64,000 nucleotides of DNA. It comes from Hyphomicrobiales bacterium. GTDB lineage: Bacteria; Pseudomonadota; Alphaproteobacteria; Rhizobiales; Rhizobiaceae. Shown piece after piece: positions 8,147 to 17,358 of this stretch. Positions within the stretch are counted from its first letter, which is position 1, and every line of letters begins with the position of its first letter. Made by a program: the position numbers and the translations under genes. The notes beneath the pieces were generated by a model, which saw only the letters and a program-made list of their open reading frames with translations, made no database searches and was not told the origin of the DNA. Where the stretch lies: assembly GCA_900472925.1 (NCBI GenBank), contig UCJU01000006.1, positions 1 through 64,000 of the forward strand. The letters run 5' to 3'.

Positions 8147-9940
8147 ATGACGGATAAGGACACTACGGATAACAGCAACACCATGACGGGCGCGGAAATC
8201 GTTCTGCGCGCGCTCAAGGACAATGGCGTCGAGCATATTTTCGGCTATCCAGGCGGTGCGGTTCTTCCGATTTACGACGAGATTTTCCAGCAGGACGATA
8301 TCCAGCACATCCTCGTTCGTCACGAACAGGGTGCAGGCCACGCCGCTGAAGGGTACGCCCGTTCCACCGGCAAGGTCGGCGTCATGCTGGTTACGTCCGG
8401 TCCCGGTGCCACCAATGCCGTCACGCCACTGCAGGACGCCTTGATGGACAGCATTCCGTTGGTTTGCATTTCCGGTCAGGTTCCGACCTCGCTGATCGGC
8501 TCCGATGCGTTTCAGGAGTGCGACACGGTTGGTATCACGCGCCCCTGCACCAAACACAACTGGCTGGTCAAGGACGTCAACGAACTGGCTGGCATCATCC
8601 ATGAAGCTTTCCGTATTGCCCAGACGGGCCGTCCAGGCCCGGTTGTTGTCGATGTTCCCAAGGACATTCAGTTCGCAACCGGTACCTACACGCCGCGTTC
8701 CACCGATATTCAGCAGAAGAGCTACAACCCGAAGGTTCAAGGCGATCTGAACGCCATTCATGCCGCCATCGAGTTGATGTCGAAGGCCCGACGCCCGATT
8801 CTCTATACCGGCGGCGGCGTTATCAATTCCGGCCCGGAAGCCACGCGCCTGCTGCGCGAACTGGTCGAACTGACCGGGTTCCCGATCACCTCGACGCTGA
8901 TGGGTCTGGGTTGCTACCCGGCATCCGGCGAAAGGTGGCTGGGCATGCTGGGCATGCATGGCTCCTACGAGGCCAACATGGCGATGCATGATTGCGACGT
9001 CATGGTCTGTGTCGGTGCGCGTTTCGATGACCGTATTACCGGGCGTCTGAATGCGTTTTCGCCGAACTCCAAGAAAATCCATATCGATATCGATCCGTCC
9101 TCCATCAACAAGAATGTCCGCGTTGATGTTCCCATCGTCGGCGATGTCGGGCGTATTCTGGAGGATATGGTTCGTCTGTGGCGTGCCTTGCCGTCCAAGC
9201 CCGAGATGTCGCAGACCGAAGATTGGAATGCGGATATCGCCCGCTGGCGTGCACGCAAGTCTTTCGGCTACAAGAATTCCAAAGACGTCATCATGCCGCA
9301 ATACGCCATTCAGCGTCTGTATGAAGCATCCAAGGGCCGCGACACTTACATCACAACGGAAGTTGGTCAGCACCAGATGTGGGCCGCGCAGTTCTTTGGC
9401 TTTGAAGAGCCGAACCACTGGATGACCTCTGGCGGCTTAGGCACCATGGGGTACGGCCTTCCGGCCGCCATCGGCGTTCAGGTTGCGCATCCGGAGGCGC
9501 TCGTCATCGATATCGCCGGCGACGCGTCGATCCAGATGTGTATTCAGGAAATGTCCTGCGCCATCCAGTACAGCCTGCCGGTCAAGATCTTCATCTTGAA
9601 CAACCAGTATATGGGCATGGTGCGCCAGTGGCAGCAATTGCTGCACGGCAACCGCCTGTCCAACTCCTATACGGAAGCCATGCCTGATTTCGTCAAGCTG
9701 GCGGAAGCCTATGGCGGTGTCGGAATGTATTGCGATGATCCTAAGGAACTGGATGACAAGATTGCCGAGATGATCGCGGTCGATAAGCCGGTTATTTTCG
9801 ATTGCCGCGTGGCCAATCTCGCCAATTGCTTCCCGATGATCCCATCGGGCAAAGCGCATAACGAGATGCTGTTGCCGGATGACGCGACAGATGAAGCCGT
9901 AGCAAACGCCATCGACGCCAAGGGCCGTCAGCTAGTCTGA
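8147..9940 (+). CDS. ilvB: Acetolactate synthase large (catalytic) subunit
   Basis: The product (597 aa from this start) is a thiamine-diphosphate and FAD enzyme that condenses two pyruvates to acetolactate, or pyruvate plus 2-oxobutyrate to acetohydroxybutyrate, the first shared step of Val, Leu and Ile synthesis. The catalytic Glu is in RHEQGAGHAAEGYAR near residue 52. The ThDP/Mg motif is DIAGDASIQMCIQEMS near residue 460, and LNNQYMGMVRQWQ follows. The start at 8147 is preferred by spacing from upstream purines; ATG 8135 is in frame and adds four residues. It is followed 19 bases later by the regulatory subunit gene and preceded by the attenuator. The symbol could equally be ilvI. Confidence 0.95.
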   Translation: MTDKDTTDNSNTMTGAEIVLRALKDNGVEHIFGYPGGAVLPIYDEIFQQDDIQHILVRHEQGAGHAAEGYARSTGKVGVMLVTSGPGATNAVTPLQDALMDSIPLVCISGQVPTSLIGSDAFQECDTVGITRPCTKHNWLVKDVNELAGIIHEAFRIAQTGRPGPVVVDVPKDIQFATGTYTPRSTDIQQKSYNPKVQGDLNAIHAAIELMSKARRPILYTGGGVINSGPEATRLLRELVELTGFPITSTLMGLGCYPASGERWLGMLGMHGSYEANMAMHDCDVMVCVGARFDDRITGRLNAFSPNSKKIHIDIDPSSINKNVRVDVPIVGDVGRILEDMVRLWRALPSKPEMSQTEDWNADIARWRARKSFGYKNSKDVIMPQYAIQRLYEASKGRDTYITTEVGQHQMWAAQFFGFEEPNHWMTSGGLGTMGYGLPAAIGVQVAHPEALVIDIAGDASIQMCIQEMSCAIQYSLPVKIFILNNQYMGMVRQWQQLLHGNRLSNSYTEAMPDFVKLAEAYGGVGMYCDDPKELDDKIAEMIAVDKPVIFDCRVANLANCFPMIPSGKAHNEMLLPDDATDEAVANAIDAKGRQLV

Positions 9941-9959
9941 TCTGGAGAGGAACACGGAT

Positions 9960-10532
9960 ATGAACGCACATCTACAGCCTACCGGTTCGGCCTACTTCAT
10001 TCAGAAGGAAACGGAAACCGTTGAAAACCACACGCTTTCGGTCCTCGTTGCCAATGAGCCGGGCGTTCTCGCCCGCGTCATCGGCCTTTTCTCCGGTCGC
10101 GGTTACAACATCGAAAGCCTGACGGTTTCTGAAACGGAACACGAGGCGCATCTATCGCGCATCACCATCGTCACCCGTGGCACACCGGGTGTGCTGGAGC
10201 AGATCAAGGCGCAACTGGAACGCATCGTGCCGGTTCACACGGTTGTAGACCTGACCGTCCGCGCCCGTGATATGGGCCAGGAGCGCCCGATCGAGCGTGA
10301 AGTCGCGCTGATCAAAGTTGCTGGCTCGGGCGAAGAGCGCGCCGAAGCGCTCCGTCTTGCGGATGCATTCCAGGCCAAGGTCGTGGATGCGACGGTGGAG
10401 CATTTCATCTTCGAAATCACCGGTAAGTCCTCAAAACTCGACCAGTTCATTTCCATCATCAAGCCCTTGGGGCTGATCGAGATTTGCCGCACCGGTATCG
10501 CGGCGATGAACAGGGGACCGCAGGGGATGTAA
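9960..10532 (+). CDS. ilvN: Acetolactate synthase small (regulatory) subunit
   Basis: The product (190 aa) carries an N-terminal ACT domain (about residues 22-98, beginning HTLSVLVANEPGVLARVIGLFSGRG with the glycine-rich Val-binding turn) and a C-terminal ALS_ss_C domain. It binds valine for feedback inhibition and raises activity of the large subunit. The length is that of the long IlvH-type subunits, so ilvH is an equally valid symbol. A GGAGAGGA ribosome site precedes the ATG. A hairpin at 10559-10584 follows the stop. Confidence 0.95.
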   Translation: MNAHLQPTGSAYFIQKETETVENHTLSVLVANEPGVLARVIGLFSGRGYNIESLTVSETEHEAHLSRITIVTRGTPGVLEQIKAQLERIVPVHTVVDLTVRARDMGQERPIEREVALIKVAGSGEERAEALRLADAFQAKVVDATVEHFIFEITGKSSKLDQFISIIKPLGLIEICRTGIAAMNRGPQGM

Positions 10533-10558
10533 TCTCCCTAGATCGAGAAAATATTGAC

Positions 10559-10590
10559 ATGCCCGTTGCACCTGCAGCGGGCATTTCTGT
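10559..10590 (+). terminator. Possible terminator after ilvN
   Basis: ATGCCCG (10559-10565) and CGGGCAT (10578-10584) form a 7-bp stem about 27 bases after the ilvN stop. The following T-rich stretch (TTTCTGTTTCG) is weak, so rho-independent termination would be inefficient. Confidence 0.5.
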
Positions 10591-10652
10591 TTCGACAGGT
10601 CCGAAAGGATTGAAAATATTCCAGTTACGGGGCAGATGTGCAGGCCATGACG

Positions 10653-10973
10653 ATGAACCGCAAATCACGAGAAACGTGGGCGCTCTATTGCCGGAGTTAT
10701 CTGCTCACGGTTGGCCTTTTGATGATCGCTGGATCGGCGTTTACGATCTACCTTGGCATGAGCGGCTCTATTGTCCTGCCGTGGTGGGGACTCGTCATCG
10801 TAGGGGCGCTGTTGTTGGGCGGTCCCGTTCTGATCGGAATCGGACTTCTGGGCAGTCATTCGCGGGTGGATAAATGGGCTGGCGCGGCGTCTTCGCATGA
10901 GGCGAGCATTATTCTGATGATCATCTCGTTTCCCGCTTATCTGATCCTGAAACCCTTTTACAAATCGCGGTGA
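10653..10973 (+). CDS. Small membrane protein, unknown function
   Basis: A protein of about 106 aa with three likely membrane segments: YLLTVGLLMIAGSAFTIYLG, LVIVGALLLGGPVLIGIGLL and ILMIISFPAYLILKPF. It is basic at the N-terminus (MNRKSRETW) and has no catalytic motif. The start at 10653 is chosen because AGG at 10642-10644 is well spaced; ATG 10647 and GTG 10638 are in frame and possible. It follows ilvN on the same strand. I do not recognise the family. Confidence 0.6.
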   Translation: MNRKSRETWALYCRSYLLTVGLLMIAGSAFTIYLGMSGSIVLPWWGLVIVGALLLGGPVLIGIGLLGSHSRVDKWAGAASSHEASIILMIISFPAYLILKPFYKSR

Positions 10974-11022
10974 GCGCCGTTGCCAAGATGATTCCAGTAA
11001 GCCCGGCAAGTCACTGCTACAC

Positions 11023-11868
11023 TTAGAGCATTTGCAGTGGAATCTTCTTTTGCGGTGGTGGGAATTCGGCGTCCAGCGTCGCCCAGTCTTCGTCGCTGAT
11101 CTCAAGCTCCGTTGCGCCTCGGTTTTTGGTCACGCGCTCTGGATTGGAGGATTTGGGAATGGGCATGACGCCATCGCGTTCGAGCAGGAAGGCGAGAGCC
11201 ACCTGGGCAGGCGTGGCTTGATAGGCCTTGGCGATGCGGATGAGTTCGTGGTTCGAGAGAATACGGCCTTGCTCGATGGGGGAATAGGCCATGATGGGGA
11301 CGCCATGGCTTTGGCACCAGGGTAGAAGATCGAACTCTGGACCGCGTCGTGAGAGATTGTAGAGAACCTGATTGGCCGCGCAGTTCTTTCCATCGGGTAC
11401 TGAAAACAACTCTTCCATATCGTCCGTATCGAAATTGGAAACGCCCCAGTCTTTGATTTTTCCGTCAGCCTTCAATTTTTCGAATCCACTGACGGTTTCC
11501 GCCAGTGGATGAGAACCGCGCCAGTGGAGCAGGTATAGGTCGATACAGTCGGTCCCCAAACGTTTCAGGCTACGCTCACAGGCTTCGATGGTGCCTTTGG
11601 CGCTTGCATTTTGGGGATAGACTTTGCTGACCAGAAAGACCTGATCGCGGATATCCGCGATTGCCTTGCCAACGACTTCTTCCGATTTTCCATCCGCGTA
11701 CATTTCGGCCGTATCGACCACAGTCATTCCAAGTTCGATGGCTTTACGGATGCTGGCGATCTCGGTGGCCTCAGTGGCGTGGCTGTCGCCCATGTTCCAG
11801 GTTCCGATCCCCAAGGCCGGGATGCTTTTACCCGAAGGAAGGGTGACGGTTGGAATATCATCTAACAT
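11023..11868 (-). CDS. Aldo/keto reductase
   Basis: The product (281 aa) is a cytoplasmic NADPH-dependent (alpha/beta)8-barrel oxidoreductase. The catalytic tetrad is visible: Asp in VVDTAEMY (about residue 52), Tyr of the same motif, Lys in VSKVYPQN (about 83) and His in [10 protein letters not shown] (about 115). The C-terminal [13 protein letters not shown] (about 235-247) binds the 2'-phosphate of NADPH. It resembles the YeaE/2,5-diketo-gluconate reductase-like branch. It stands alone on the minus strand. The substrate is not predictable. Confidence 0.9.
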   Translation of the reverse strand: MLDDIPTVTLPSGKSIPALGIGTWNMGDSHATEATEIASIRKAIELGMTVVDTAEMYADGKSEEVVGKAIADIRDQVFLVSKVYPQNASAKGTIEACERSLKRLGTDCIDLYLLHWRGSHPLAETVSGFEKLKADGKIKDWGVSNFDTDDMEELFSVPDGKNCAANQVLYNLSRRGPEFDLLPWCQSHGVPIMAYSPIEQGRILSNHELIRIAKAYQATPAQVALAFLLERDGVMPIPKSSNPERVTKNRGATELEISDEDWATLDAEFPPPQKKIPLQML

Positions 11869-11980
11869 ATGATTGCTCCGGCTTTGATGCTCTTGATCAC
11901 AGTCTAACTGAGTGAGCGTGCCGGTCGATCCATTAAAAGTTACGGGTCATGCATCTGTTTGTTCGATTTGGATACGCCAT

Positions 11981-12010
11981 AAAAAAAGCCCCGGATCACG
12001 CCGGGGCTTT
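11981..12010 (-). terminator. Rho-independent terminator of the chemoreceptor gene
   Basis: Read on the minus strand, AAGCCCCGG, a short loop, CCGGGGC and then seven T follow 16 bases after the stop codon of the chemoreceptor gene: a strong, typical terminator. Confidence 0.9.
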
Positions 12011-12026
12011 GTGTGTTTTTGGGAGA

Positions 12027-13970
12027 TCAGAACTCTTCCCACGAAGCGTTGGTTGCGGCTGCAGCAGAGCCGCCACCGAAGGCTCCTGCCACCTTGCGCA
12101 TCAACTGGCGCGTGGGTGAGGGGGCCGGTGTCGATGAGGCAGTGGCGAGCTGCACTGGCCGGGAGGATGAGCCATCGCCGAGGTTGAACTGCGTGATCAG
12201 ATAGTTCAGGGCCGCAGCTTCCTTTGCAAGGCTGTGGCTCGCCGCTGTCGACTGCTCCACCATGGCGGCGTTCTGCTGGGTGCCCTGGTCCATGGTGTTG
12301 ACGGCGGAGTTGATTTCCTGAATGCCGACCGACTGTTCGCGAGCGGATTCCACGATCGCGTTGACGTGCTGGTTGATGTGCTGCACTTCTGAAACGATCT
12401 CTTCCAGCGCCTTGCCTGTGTTGCCCACAAGCTGAACGCCCGATCTGACTTGTTCGCCGGATGTGACGATCAGCGTCTTGATCTCTTTCGCAGCCTTTGC
12501 AGAGCGCTGCGCCAGTTCACGCACTTCCTGTGCAACAACCGCAAAGCCCTTGCCTGCTTCACCAGCACGCGCGGCTTCTACACCGGCATTCAGTGCCAGA
12601 AGGTTGGTCTGGAAGGCAATCTCATCGATGACACCGATGATGTTCGAAATCTCGCTTGAAGACTTTTCGATCTGTTGCATGGCAATCACGGCGTCGCGAA
12701 CGACGAGGCCGGAATTTTCCGCGCTGAGACGGGTCTTGGTGACGAGACTGCCGACTTCTTCTGCGCGCTTGGCAGAGTCACGGACTGTCGTGGAAATCTG
12801 CTCGAGTGCCGCTGCTGTTTCCTCGACGGATGCAGCCTGCTGTTCGGTGCGCTTGGACAGGTCGTCGGCAGCGGCACGGATTTCGTTGGCGCCGGCATCG
12901 ATGCCACGGGCATTCTTGCCCACGGAAACCAGTGCCTCGTTCAGCTTGCCAACGGAGGTGTTGAAGTCGTTTCTGAGCCTGTCGAGATGTGCCACGAAAG
13001 GTTTGTTGATGCGGTGCGCGACATTGCCGTCCGACAGCTGTCCAAGGCCCTGTGCCAGTTCATCGACTGCGAACTGGATGTCGGATGCTTCCTGGGCCTT
13101 TTGCGCTTCACGTTCCTGGCGTTCTTTTTCGCTCATCGAGCGATTGGCGTCCGCTTCGCGTTCCATCTGGATTTTCGCGATTGCGTTCTCCTTGAACACC
13201 TGGACGGTTTCGGCCATCTGCCCGATTTCGTCCTTGCGGCCGACGCCCGGCACTTCAAGCTGGGTCTCGCCACTTGCCAGACGCTTCATCGCAGTGGTCA
13301 TGGCTACCAGCGGTCGTGAAATTCCCGAGCCGATCATCAAGCCTGCGGCGACCGCGATGAGGACTGCACCGGCAAGGCTGCCCCAGATCATCGTGATCGA
13401 AGAGGAAATGGCGGCTTCGTTGGCGGCGGCGCGTTTGACCAGAAGTGCGTTTTCGTCGGCCTGAAGGTCCTTGATCAGACCGCGCAGTCCGTCGAAATAG
13501 GTCTTGCCCTGAGATGCATCCAGCTGTTTGTTCAGATCGCCGATCGAAACGGTGTCGGCTATCGTGCCGCGCGCCTTGATTTGCGGCTCGGAGAAGTTTT
13601 TCTGCCAGTCGCTGATGGCAGTTTCGATTTTATCCAGACGGCTGACCTGCGTTGGATTGTCGCTGACCAGCGCTTTCACGTCTTTGATCTTCTGGTAGAT
13701 TGTTTGCTCGCCCTGACGATAAGGCTGAAGGAAATCCTGTTTGCCTGTGATGACGAAACCGCGCATGCCAGTTTCCATGTCCACGGCGGATGCAATGATG
13801 GAATCCGTTGCCCGTAGCACCTGATTGGTGTGATTAACCCAACCATTGCTTACGATCATTGAGGAAATACTTGTCAGAGCAATTGCTCCAATAGCAATTG
13901 CCAGCAGTACCGGCGCTGACGTACCAGATACGACTTTCGATTTTGTGGAAAGGTTCTTGAAAGAGAACAT
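12027..13970 (-). CDS. Methyl-accepting chemotaxis protein with CHASE3-like sensor
   Basis: A 647-aa inner-membrane chemoreceptor. TM1 spans about residues 19-40. The sensor region resembles CHASE3 (DSIIASAVDMETGMRGFVIT near residue 56). TM2 is at about 194-216, with HAMP after it (SRPLVAMTTAMKRLASGE). The coiled-coil signalling domain has the conserved tip EIAFQTNLLALNAGVEAARAGE. The C-terminus NASWEEF ends in a WxxF-type pentapeptide like the CheR/CheB tether of E. coli receptors. No chemotaxis operon is nearby, so it is an orphan receptor signalling to CheA/CheW encoded elsewhere. The ligand is unknown. Confidence 0.95.
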   Translation of the reverse strand: MFSFKNLSTKSKVVSGTSAPVLLAIAIGAIALTSISSMIVSNGWVNHTNQVLRATDSIIASAVDMETGMRGFVITGKQDFLQPYRQGEQTIYQKIKDVKALVSDNPTQVSRLDKIETAISDWQKNFSEPQIKARGTIADTVSIGDLNKQLDASQGKTYFDGLRGLIKDLQADENALLVKRAAANEAAISSSITMIWGSLAGAVLIAVAAGLMIGSGISRPLVAMTTAMKRLASGETQLEVPGVGRKDEIGQMAETVQVFKENAIAKIQMEREADANRSMSEKERQEREAQKAQEASDIQFAVDELAQGLGQLSDGNVAHRINKPFVAHLDRLRNDFNTSVGKLNEALVSVGKNARGIDAGANEIRAAADDLSKRTEQQAASVEETAAALEQISTTVRDSAKRAEEVGSLVTKTRLSAENSGLVVRDAVIAMQQIEKSSSEISNIIGVIDEIAFQTNLLALNAGVEAARAGEAGKGFAVVAQEVRELAQRSAKAAKEIKTLIVTSGEQVRSGVQLVGNTGKALEEIVSEVQHINQHVNAIVESAREQSVGIQEINSAVNTMDQGTQQNAAMVEQSTAASHSLAKEAAALNYLITQFNLGDGSSSRPVQLATASSTPAPSPTRQLMRKVAGAFGGGSAAAATNASWEEF

Positions 13971-14331
13971 ATTTTCCCGACCCCTATAGTGAAGTTATTG
14001 CATAATGGTGAGTATGGCGTTGCTCCGAACAACTTTATTTTTGTTTTCTGGGTTTTCTTGAGGAAAGCCGTCGTGTCGTTCCGGTTGTGTCATGGCGCAG
14101 GCCGGATATCCCTAATATCTTACCCGTACAAAGTGGGAGTTTATTTTAGATGAATTGATTGTTTGTTAAATTCAAAGGGTGTTATTTGATAATTACATCT
14201 GCATGAAATGAGACAAGGCTTACGCTGACGCATCAGATGTCGACTGGTCAGCTCTGTTTGTGGGCGCGCCTTTATTCTTCTTTCGTTCTTTTTCAGTTGC
14301 ACTCCGCGCTCGAATCCTGCGAAGAGAACGC
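13971..14331. other. Intergenic region between divergent chemoreceptor and helicase genes
   Basis: These 361 bases are clearly richer in A+T than their surroundings and contain no convincing reading frame, RNA gene or repeat. They must hold the divergent promoters of the chemoreceptor and of the RecD-like helicase. Confidence 0.6.
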
Positions 14332-15459
14332 ATGCAATTTTCTCCACAACAGGATGAAGCCCTGAAGGCTGTTTCGCGCTGGCTGAAAGAAGGCCGGACG
14401 CCGGTTTTCCGCCTGTTTGGTTATGCGGGCACAGGCAAAACGACGCTTGCCAAGCATTTCGCTGAAAACGTCGATGGCGAAGTTCTGTTTGCTGCCTTTA
14501 CAGGCAAGGCCGCGCAGGTTTTGCGGTCGCGCGGGGCGACGAATGCCCGCACCATTCATTCTCTGATCTACCGTCCGCGCGGTGAGGAAGCGGTGGAGAA
14601 CGAAGAGACCGGGAAAACATCCATCGCGCCGATGTTTTCCATCAATCGCCAGAGCCCTCTTGCCAAGGCAGCGCTGATCATCATCGACGAATGTTCGATG
14701 GTGGATGAGCAGCTTGGTCGTGATTTGATGAGCTTCAGCACGCCGATCCTCGTGCTGGGTGATCCCGGTCAGTTGCCGCCTGTTTCCGGCGGTGGCTTCT
14801 TTACGGATCAGGAGCCGGATTTTCTGCTGTCGGAAATTCACCGTCAGGCAAAAGACAACCCCATCATCCAGCTCGCTATGGATGTGCGTGAGGGTAAGGA
14901 GATCATGCGCGGCGATTACGGCTCAGCCCAGGTGATCTCGAAGAACGAAGTCACGCAGGGCCTCGTGCTGGATGCAGACCAGGTGCTGGTTGGCACCAAC
15001 CGCACGCGCCGCCGTTACAATCAGCGTCTTCGTGAATTGAAGGGTTTCGTTGCCGATTATCCGCAGTCCGGTGACAAGCTGGTGTGCTTACGCAACGATC
15101 CCGCCAAGGGGTTGCTGAACGGCTCCTTATGGCAGGTGATGAGTTCGTCTCGTGAGACGGTCAAGCCAGGCATCAATCTGATGATCCGACCCGAAGACGA
15201 CGATATGGATCGTGGCGCGGCCAAGATCAAATTGTTGAAGGCGGCGTTCGAGGAAACGGAAACCGAGATACCGTGGACGACGCGCAAGCGTTATGACGAA
15301 TTCGATTACGGATATGCGCTGACGGTGCACAAGGCCCAGGGTTCTCAGTGGAACAACGTGGTCTTGTTCGATGAGAGCTTCGCGTTTCGCGATTCGCGTG
15401 AGCGCTGGCTTTACACCGCGATCACCCGTGCTGCGGAAACACTGACAATCGTTCGCTAA
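14332..15459 (+). CDS. RecD-like superfamily 1 DNA helicase
   Basis: The product (375 aa) is a 5'-3' SF1B-type helicase. Walker A is FGYAGTGKTTLAKHF (residues 29-43). Motif Ia follows (AAFTGKAAQVLRSRG), motif II is IIIDECSMVD (about 115), motif III is VLGDPGQLPPV (about 140), and the C-terminal UvrD_C_2 region has DYGYALTVHKAQGSQW plus YTAITRAAETL with the arginine finger. It lacks the N-terminal domain of full RecD/RecD2 and no recB/recC is nearby. The start is chosen at MQFSPQQDEAL; a longer in-frame start at 14260 adds an unrelated basic stretch. It probably acts in DNA repair or replication. Confidence 0.88.
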   Translation: MQFSPQQDEALKAVSRWLKEGRTPVFRLFGYAGTGKTTLAKHFAENVDGEVLFAAFTGKAAQVLRSRGATNARTIHSLIYRPRGEEAVENEETGKTSIAPMFSINRQSPLAKAALIIIDECSMVDEQLGRDLMSFSTPILVLGDPGQLPPVSGGGFFTDQEPDFLLSEIHRQAKDNPIIQLAMDVREGKEIMRGDYGSAQVISKNEVTQGLVLDADQVLVGTNRTRRRYNQRLRELKGFVADYPQSGDKLVCLRNDPAKGLLNGSLWQVMSSSRETVKPGINLMIRPEDDDMDRGAAKIKLLKAAFEETETEIPWTTRKRYDEFDYGYALTVHKAQGSQWNNVVLFDESFAFRDSRERWLYTAITRAAETLTIVR

Positions 15460-15467
15460 ACGGAAAA

Positions 15468-15495
15468 CGCCCGACGCTTTTTACAGCATCGGGCG
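15468..15495 (-). terminator. Terminator of the MerR/LuxR-type regulator gene
   Basis: CGCCCGA (15468-15474) and TCGGGCG (15489-15495) pair, with an inner GCT/AGC extension. In the minus direction the stem is followed by TTTT, and it lies 21 bases after the stop of the regulator gene. The helicase gene ends at 15459 on the other strand and may also use it. Confidence 0.75.
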
Positions 15496-15515
15496 CGATG
15501 ATCGTTGTGTTGAAC

Positions 15516-16376
15516 TTACTCTTGCTCGGCCGGTTGCCGGTCAGAGCTGATAACGCCCAGCATGAACGCTTTCGCCACAGCCTGAAAACGATTGTTGGCG
15601 CTGACCTTTTCCATAACGCTGGCTTCCAGCTTTTGGAGGTCCTCACTGGAAATGCCGAGTGTTCTCGCAAGCCGGACGGGAGCGTAGCCTTCGGCCATCA
15701 ACTCGAGGCATTTCAGCTCCTGTGCATCCAGCTGAACGTCATCATTGGTGAGGGCTTCGTCTTCGGATGCGCCGTCGTCCGTGATAAGAACATCGCTGAT
15801 CTGCTGGATTTGACGGCGTACGGATGAGATTTCGCCAGCCAATTCGTTTTTGCGAGCGTTCAGTACATCCTGGAATATGGCATCTGCTTCAGCCTGGCTT
15901 GGGGCATCCGCCAGGTTCTGCATGATATCCTGAATGGTGGCGACGGGAATACCGATCTCGCGGCAGAAATTGACGACGGCCATGCGGCGAACATCCTGAT
16001 GCGAGTAGATTCGCATCAAGCCAGCGCGGCGCGATGAAATGATTTGTTTTTCTTCGTAGAAGTGCAGCGTACGGTGCGTGACGCCGAACATGCTGGCCAT
16101 ATCGGCAATGCCGACCGGCTCCGGTGGCATATGGGACGGCTGAGGAATGTCTGGCAGAAAGCCTCTGCGTTTCGTAGTCGAAACGTCCTGATAAAGGAAC
16201 GTCTTCGGCTCTTCCGCATCACGCATGGGCTTTGCCCTCCATCGGGCTTCATTGCGCGCTCTCCCGGGGATGGACCGTCGCACAGGGAGTTCGTCTTTCA
16301 CGAGGTCGTCAATTCCCCCGTCGATATTCTGGTGCAATTTGAGGTGTGTTTCTGAATAAAAATAATCGCTCGACAT
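15516..16376 (-). CDS. Hybrid regulator: MerR-type HTH plus C-terminal LuxR-type HTH
   Basis: A 286-aa regulator. Residues 1-80 are unordered and charged. Residues 85-155 form a MerR winged helix (VGIADMASMFGVTHRTLHFY, then RRAGLMRIYSHQDVRRM). A helical linker, likely a dimerising coiled coil, follows. Residues 216-276 resemble a LuxR/GerE helix-turn-helix (LDAQELKCLELMAEG, then ARTLGISSEDL and NNRFQAVAKAFMLG). No Cys-rich metal loop typical of MerR sensors is seen. Two DNA-binding domains in one chain is unusual. It is divergent from pdxJ across about 150 bases, suggesting a shared control region. The target is unknown. Confidence 0.82.
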   Translation of the reverse strand: MSSDYFYSETHLKLHQNIDGGIDDLVKDELPVRRSIPGRARNEARWRAKPMRDAEEPKTFLYQDVSTTKRRGFLPDIPQPSHMPPEPVGIADMASMFGVTHRTLHFYEEKQIISSRRAGLMRIYSHQDVRRMAVVNFCREIGIPVATIQDIMQNLADAPSQAEADAIFQDVLNARKNELAGEISSVRRQIQQISDVLITDDGASEDEALTNDDVQLDAQELKCLELMAEGYAPVRLARTLGISSEDLQKLEASVMEKVSANNRFQAVAKAFMLGVISSDRQPAEQE

Positions 16377-16524
16377 TATAAATCCCCTGAACCCAACGCG
16401 CGTAGAATGCGAACGTCGAACTTTGGTTCCAAATTTTTTTAATTATTTTGCCGGGAATGCTTGCGGCATGCGCCATAGTAGAGGAAACAAGGCTTTCTGA
16501 TATTGAAAGCAAGTGATTATCACG

Positions 16525-17280
16525 ATGCCAGCCAAGCTATCTGTTAATGTCAACGCTGTCGCGATGTTGCGCAATCGTCGCGATCTTCCATGGCCTGATG
16601 TTGCCCGTTTCGGTCGCCTCGCGCTCGAGGCTGGCGCCAGTGGATTGACCGTTCATCCCCGCCCTGATCAGCGTCATGTCCGCTTTTCCGATTTGCCAGT
16701 GCTGCGCGCGCTGATTGATGACGCGTTTCCCCAAGCGGAGTTCAACATCGAGGGCTACCCGAGCGAAGACTTTCTGTTGTTGTGTGAAGAGACACAGCCG
16801 GATCAGGTGACGCTGGTGCCGGATGATCCGTCGCAGACGACCTCCGACCATGGCTGGGATTTTCGCAAACATACGTCTTTCCTCAAGGAAACCGTGGCGC
16901 GGCTGACGGCTGGCGGTATGCGGGTGTCATTGTTTGCCGATGGTGATGGGGACGAAGAGGCGGTTCGGCTTGCAGCGGAAACGCGCGCGGCGCGCATCGA
17001 ACTTTACACCGGGCCCTATGGAGGCTGCTACGACAATCCCGAACAGGCGAAAATCTGGATCGAAAAACTCGGCGCTACGGCTGATTACGCCAAGGCTTTT
17101 GGCCTTAAGGTCAATGCCGGCCACGATCTGACGGTCGCCAACCTGCCAGCGCTGGTCAAGCGTATTCCCGATTTGGCGGAGGTGTCCATCGGCCATGCAC
17201 TGACCGCAGAAGCGCTGGAATTTGGGATAGCGGAAACGGTACGGCGTTTTTGCAAAGCCTGCGGTCAGGCTATTTCATAA
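16525..17280 (+). CDS. pdxJ: Pyridoxine 5'-phosphate synthase
   Basis: The product (251 aa) condenses 3-amino-1-hydroxyacetone 1-phosphate with 1-deoxyxylulose 5-phosphate to make pyridoxine 5'-phosphate, the last ring-closing step of the DXP-dependent B6 pathway. It opens [26 protein letters not shown] (about residues 46-54), the catalytic Glu in FNIEGYPS (about 76) and LKVNAGHDL (about 195) are PdxJ signatures. The start at 16525 (MPAKLS) is preferred over in-frame GTG 16513. Many enzymes in this window, such as GlyA, IlvA and the aminotransferase, need its product PLP. Confidence 0.95.
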   Translation: MPAKLSVNVNAVAMLRNRRDLPWPDVARFGRLALEAGASGLTVHPRPDQRHVRFSDLPVLRALIDDAFPQAEFNIEGYPSEDFLLLCEETQPDQVTLVPDDPSQTTSDHGWDFRKHTSFLKETVARLTAGGMRVSLFADGDGDEEAVRLAAETRAARIELYTGPYGGCYDNPEQAKIWIEKLGATADYAKAFGLKVNAGHDLTVANLPALVKRIPDLAEVSIGHALTAEALEFGIAETVRRFCKACGQAIS

Positions 17281-17358
17281 CTATCGTCGATTTTTGGATT
17301 TATACTGTATCCGCGCACGAAACTGCGCGGATATTTTTATTTTGGAAGGGCCGATTTT

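Noticed and set aside
7958..9418. 486-codon minus-strand frame opposite ilvB
   Set aside because: It covers ilvB, its attenuator and leader, and its product has no recognisable domain; it is an antisense shadow of a GC-rich gene.
12463..13464. Long open frame opposite the chemoreceptor gene
   Set aside because: It is a mirror of the strong codon bias of the chemoreceptor; the Ser/Ala/Arg-rich product matches no family.
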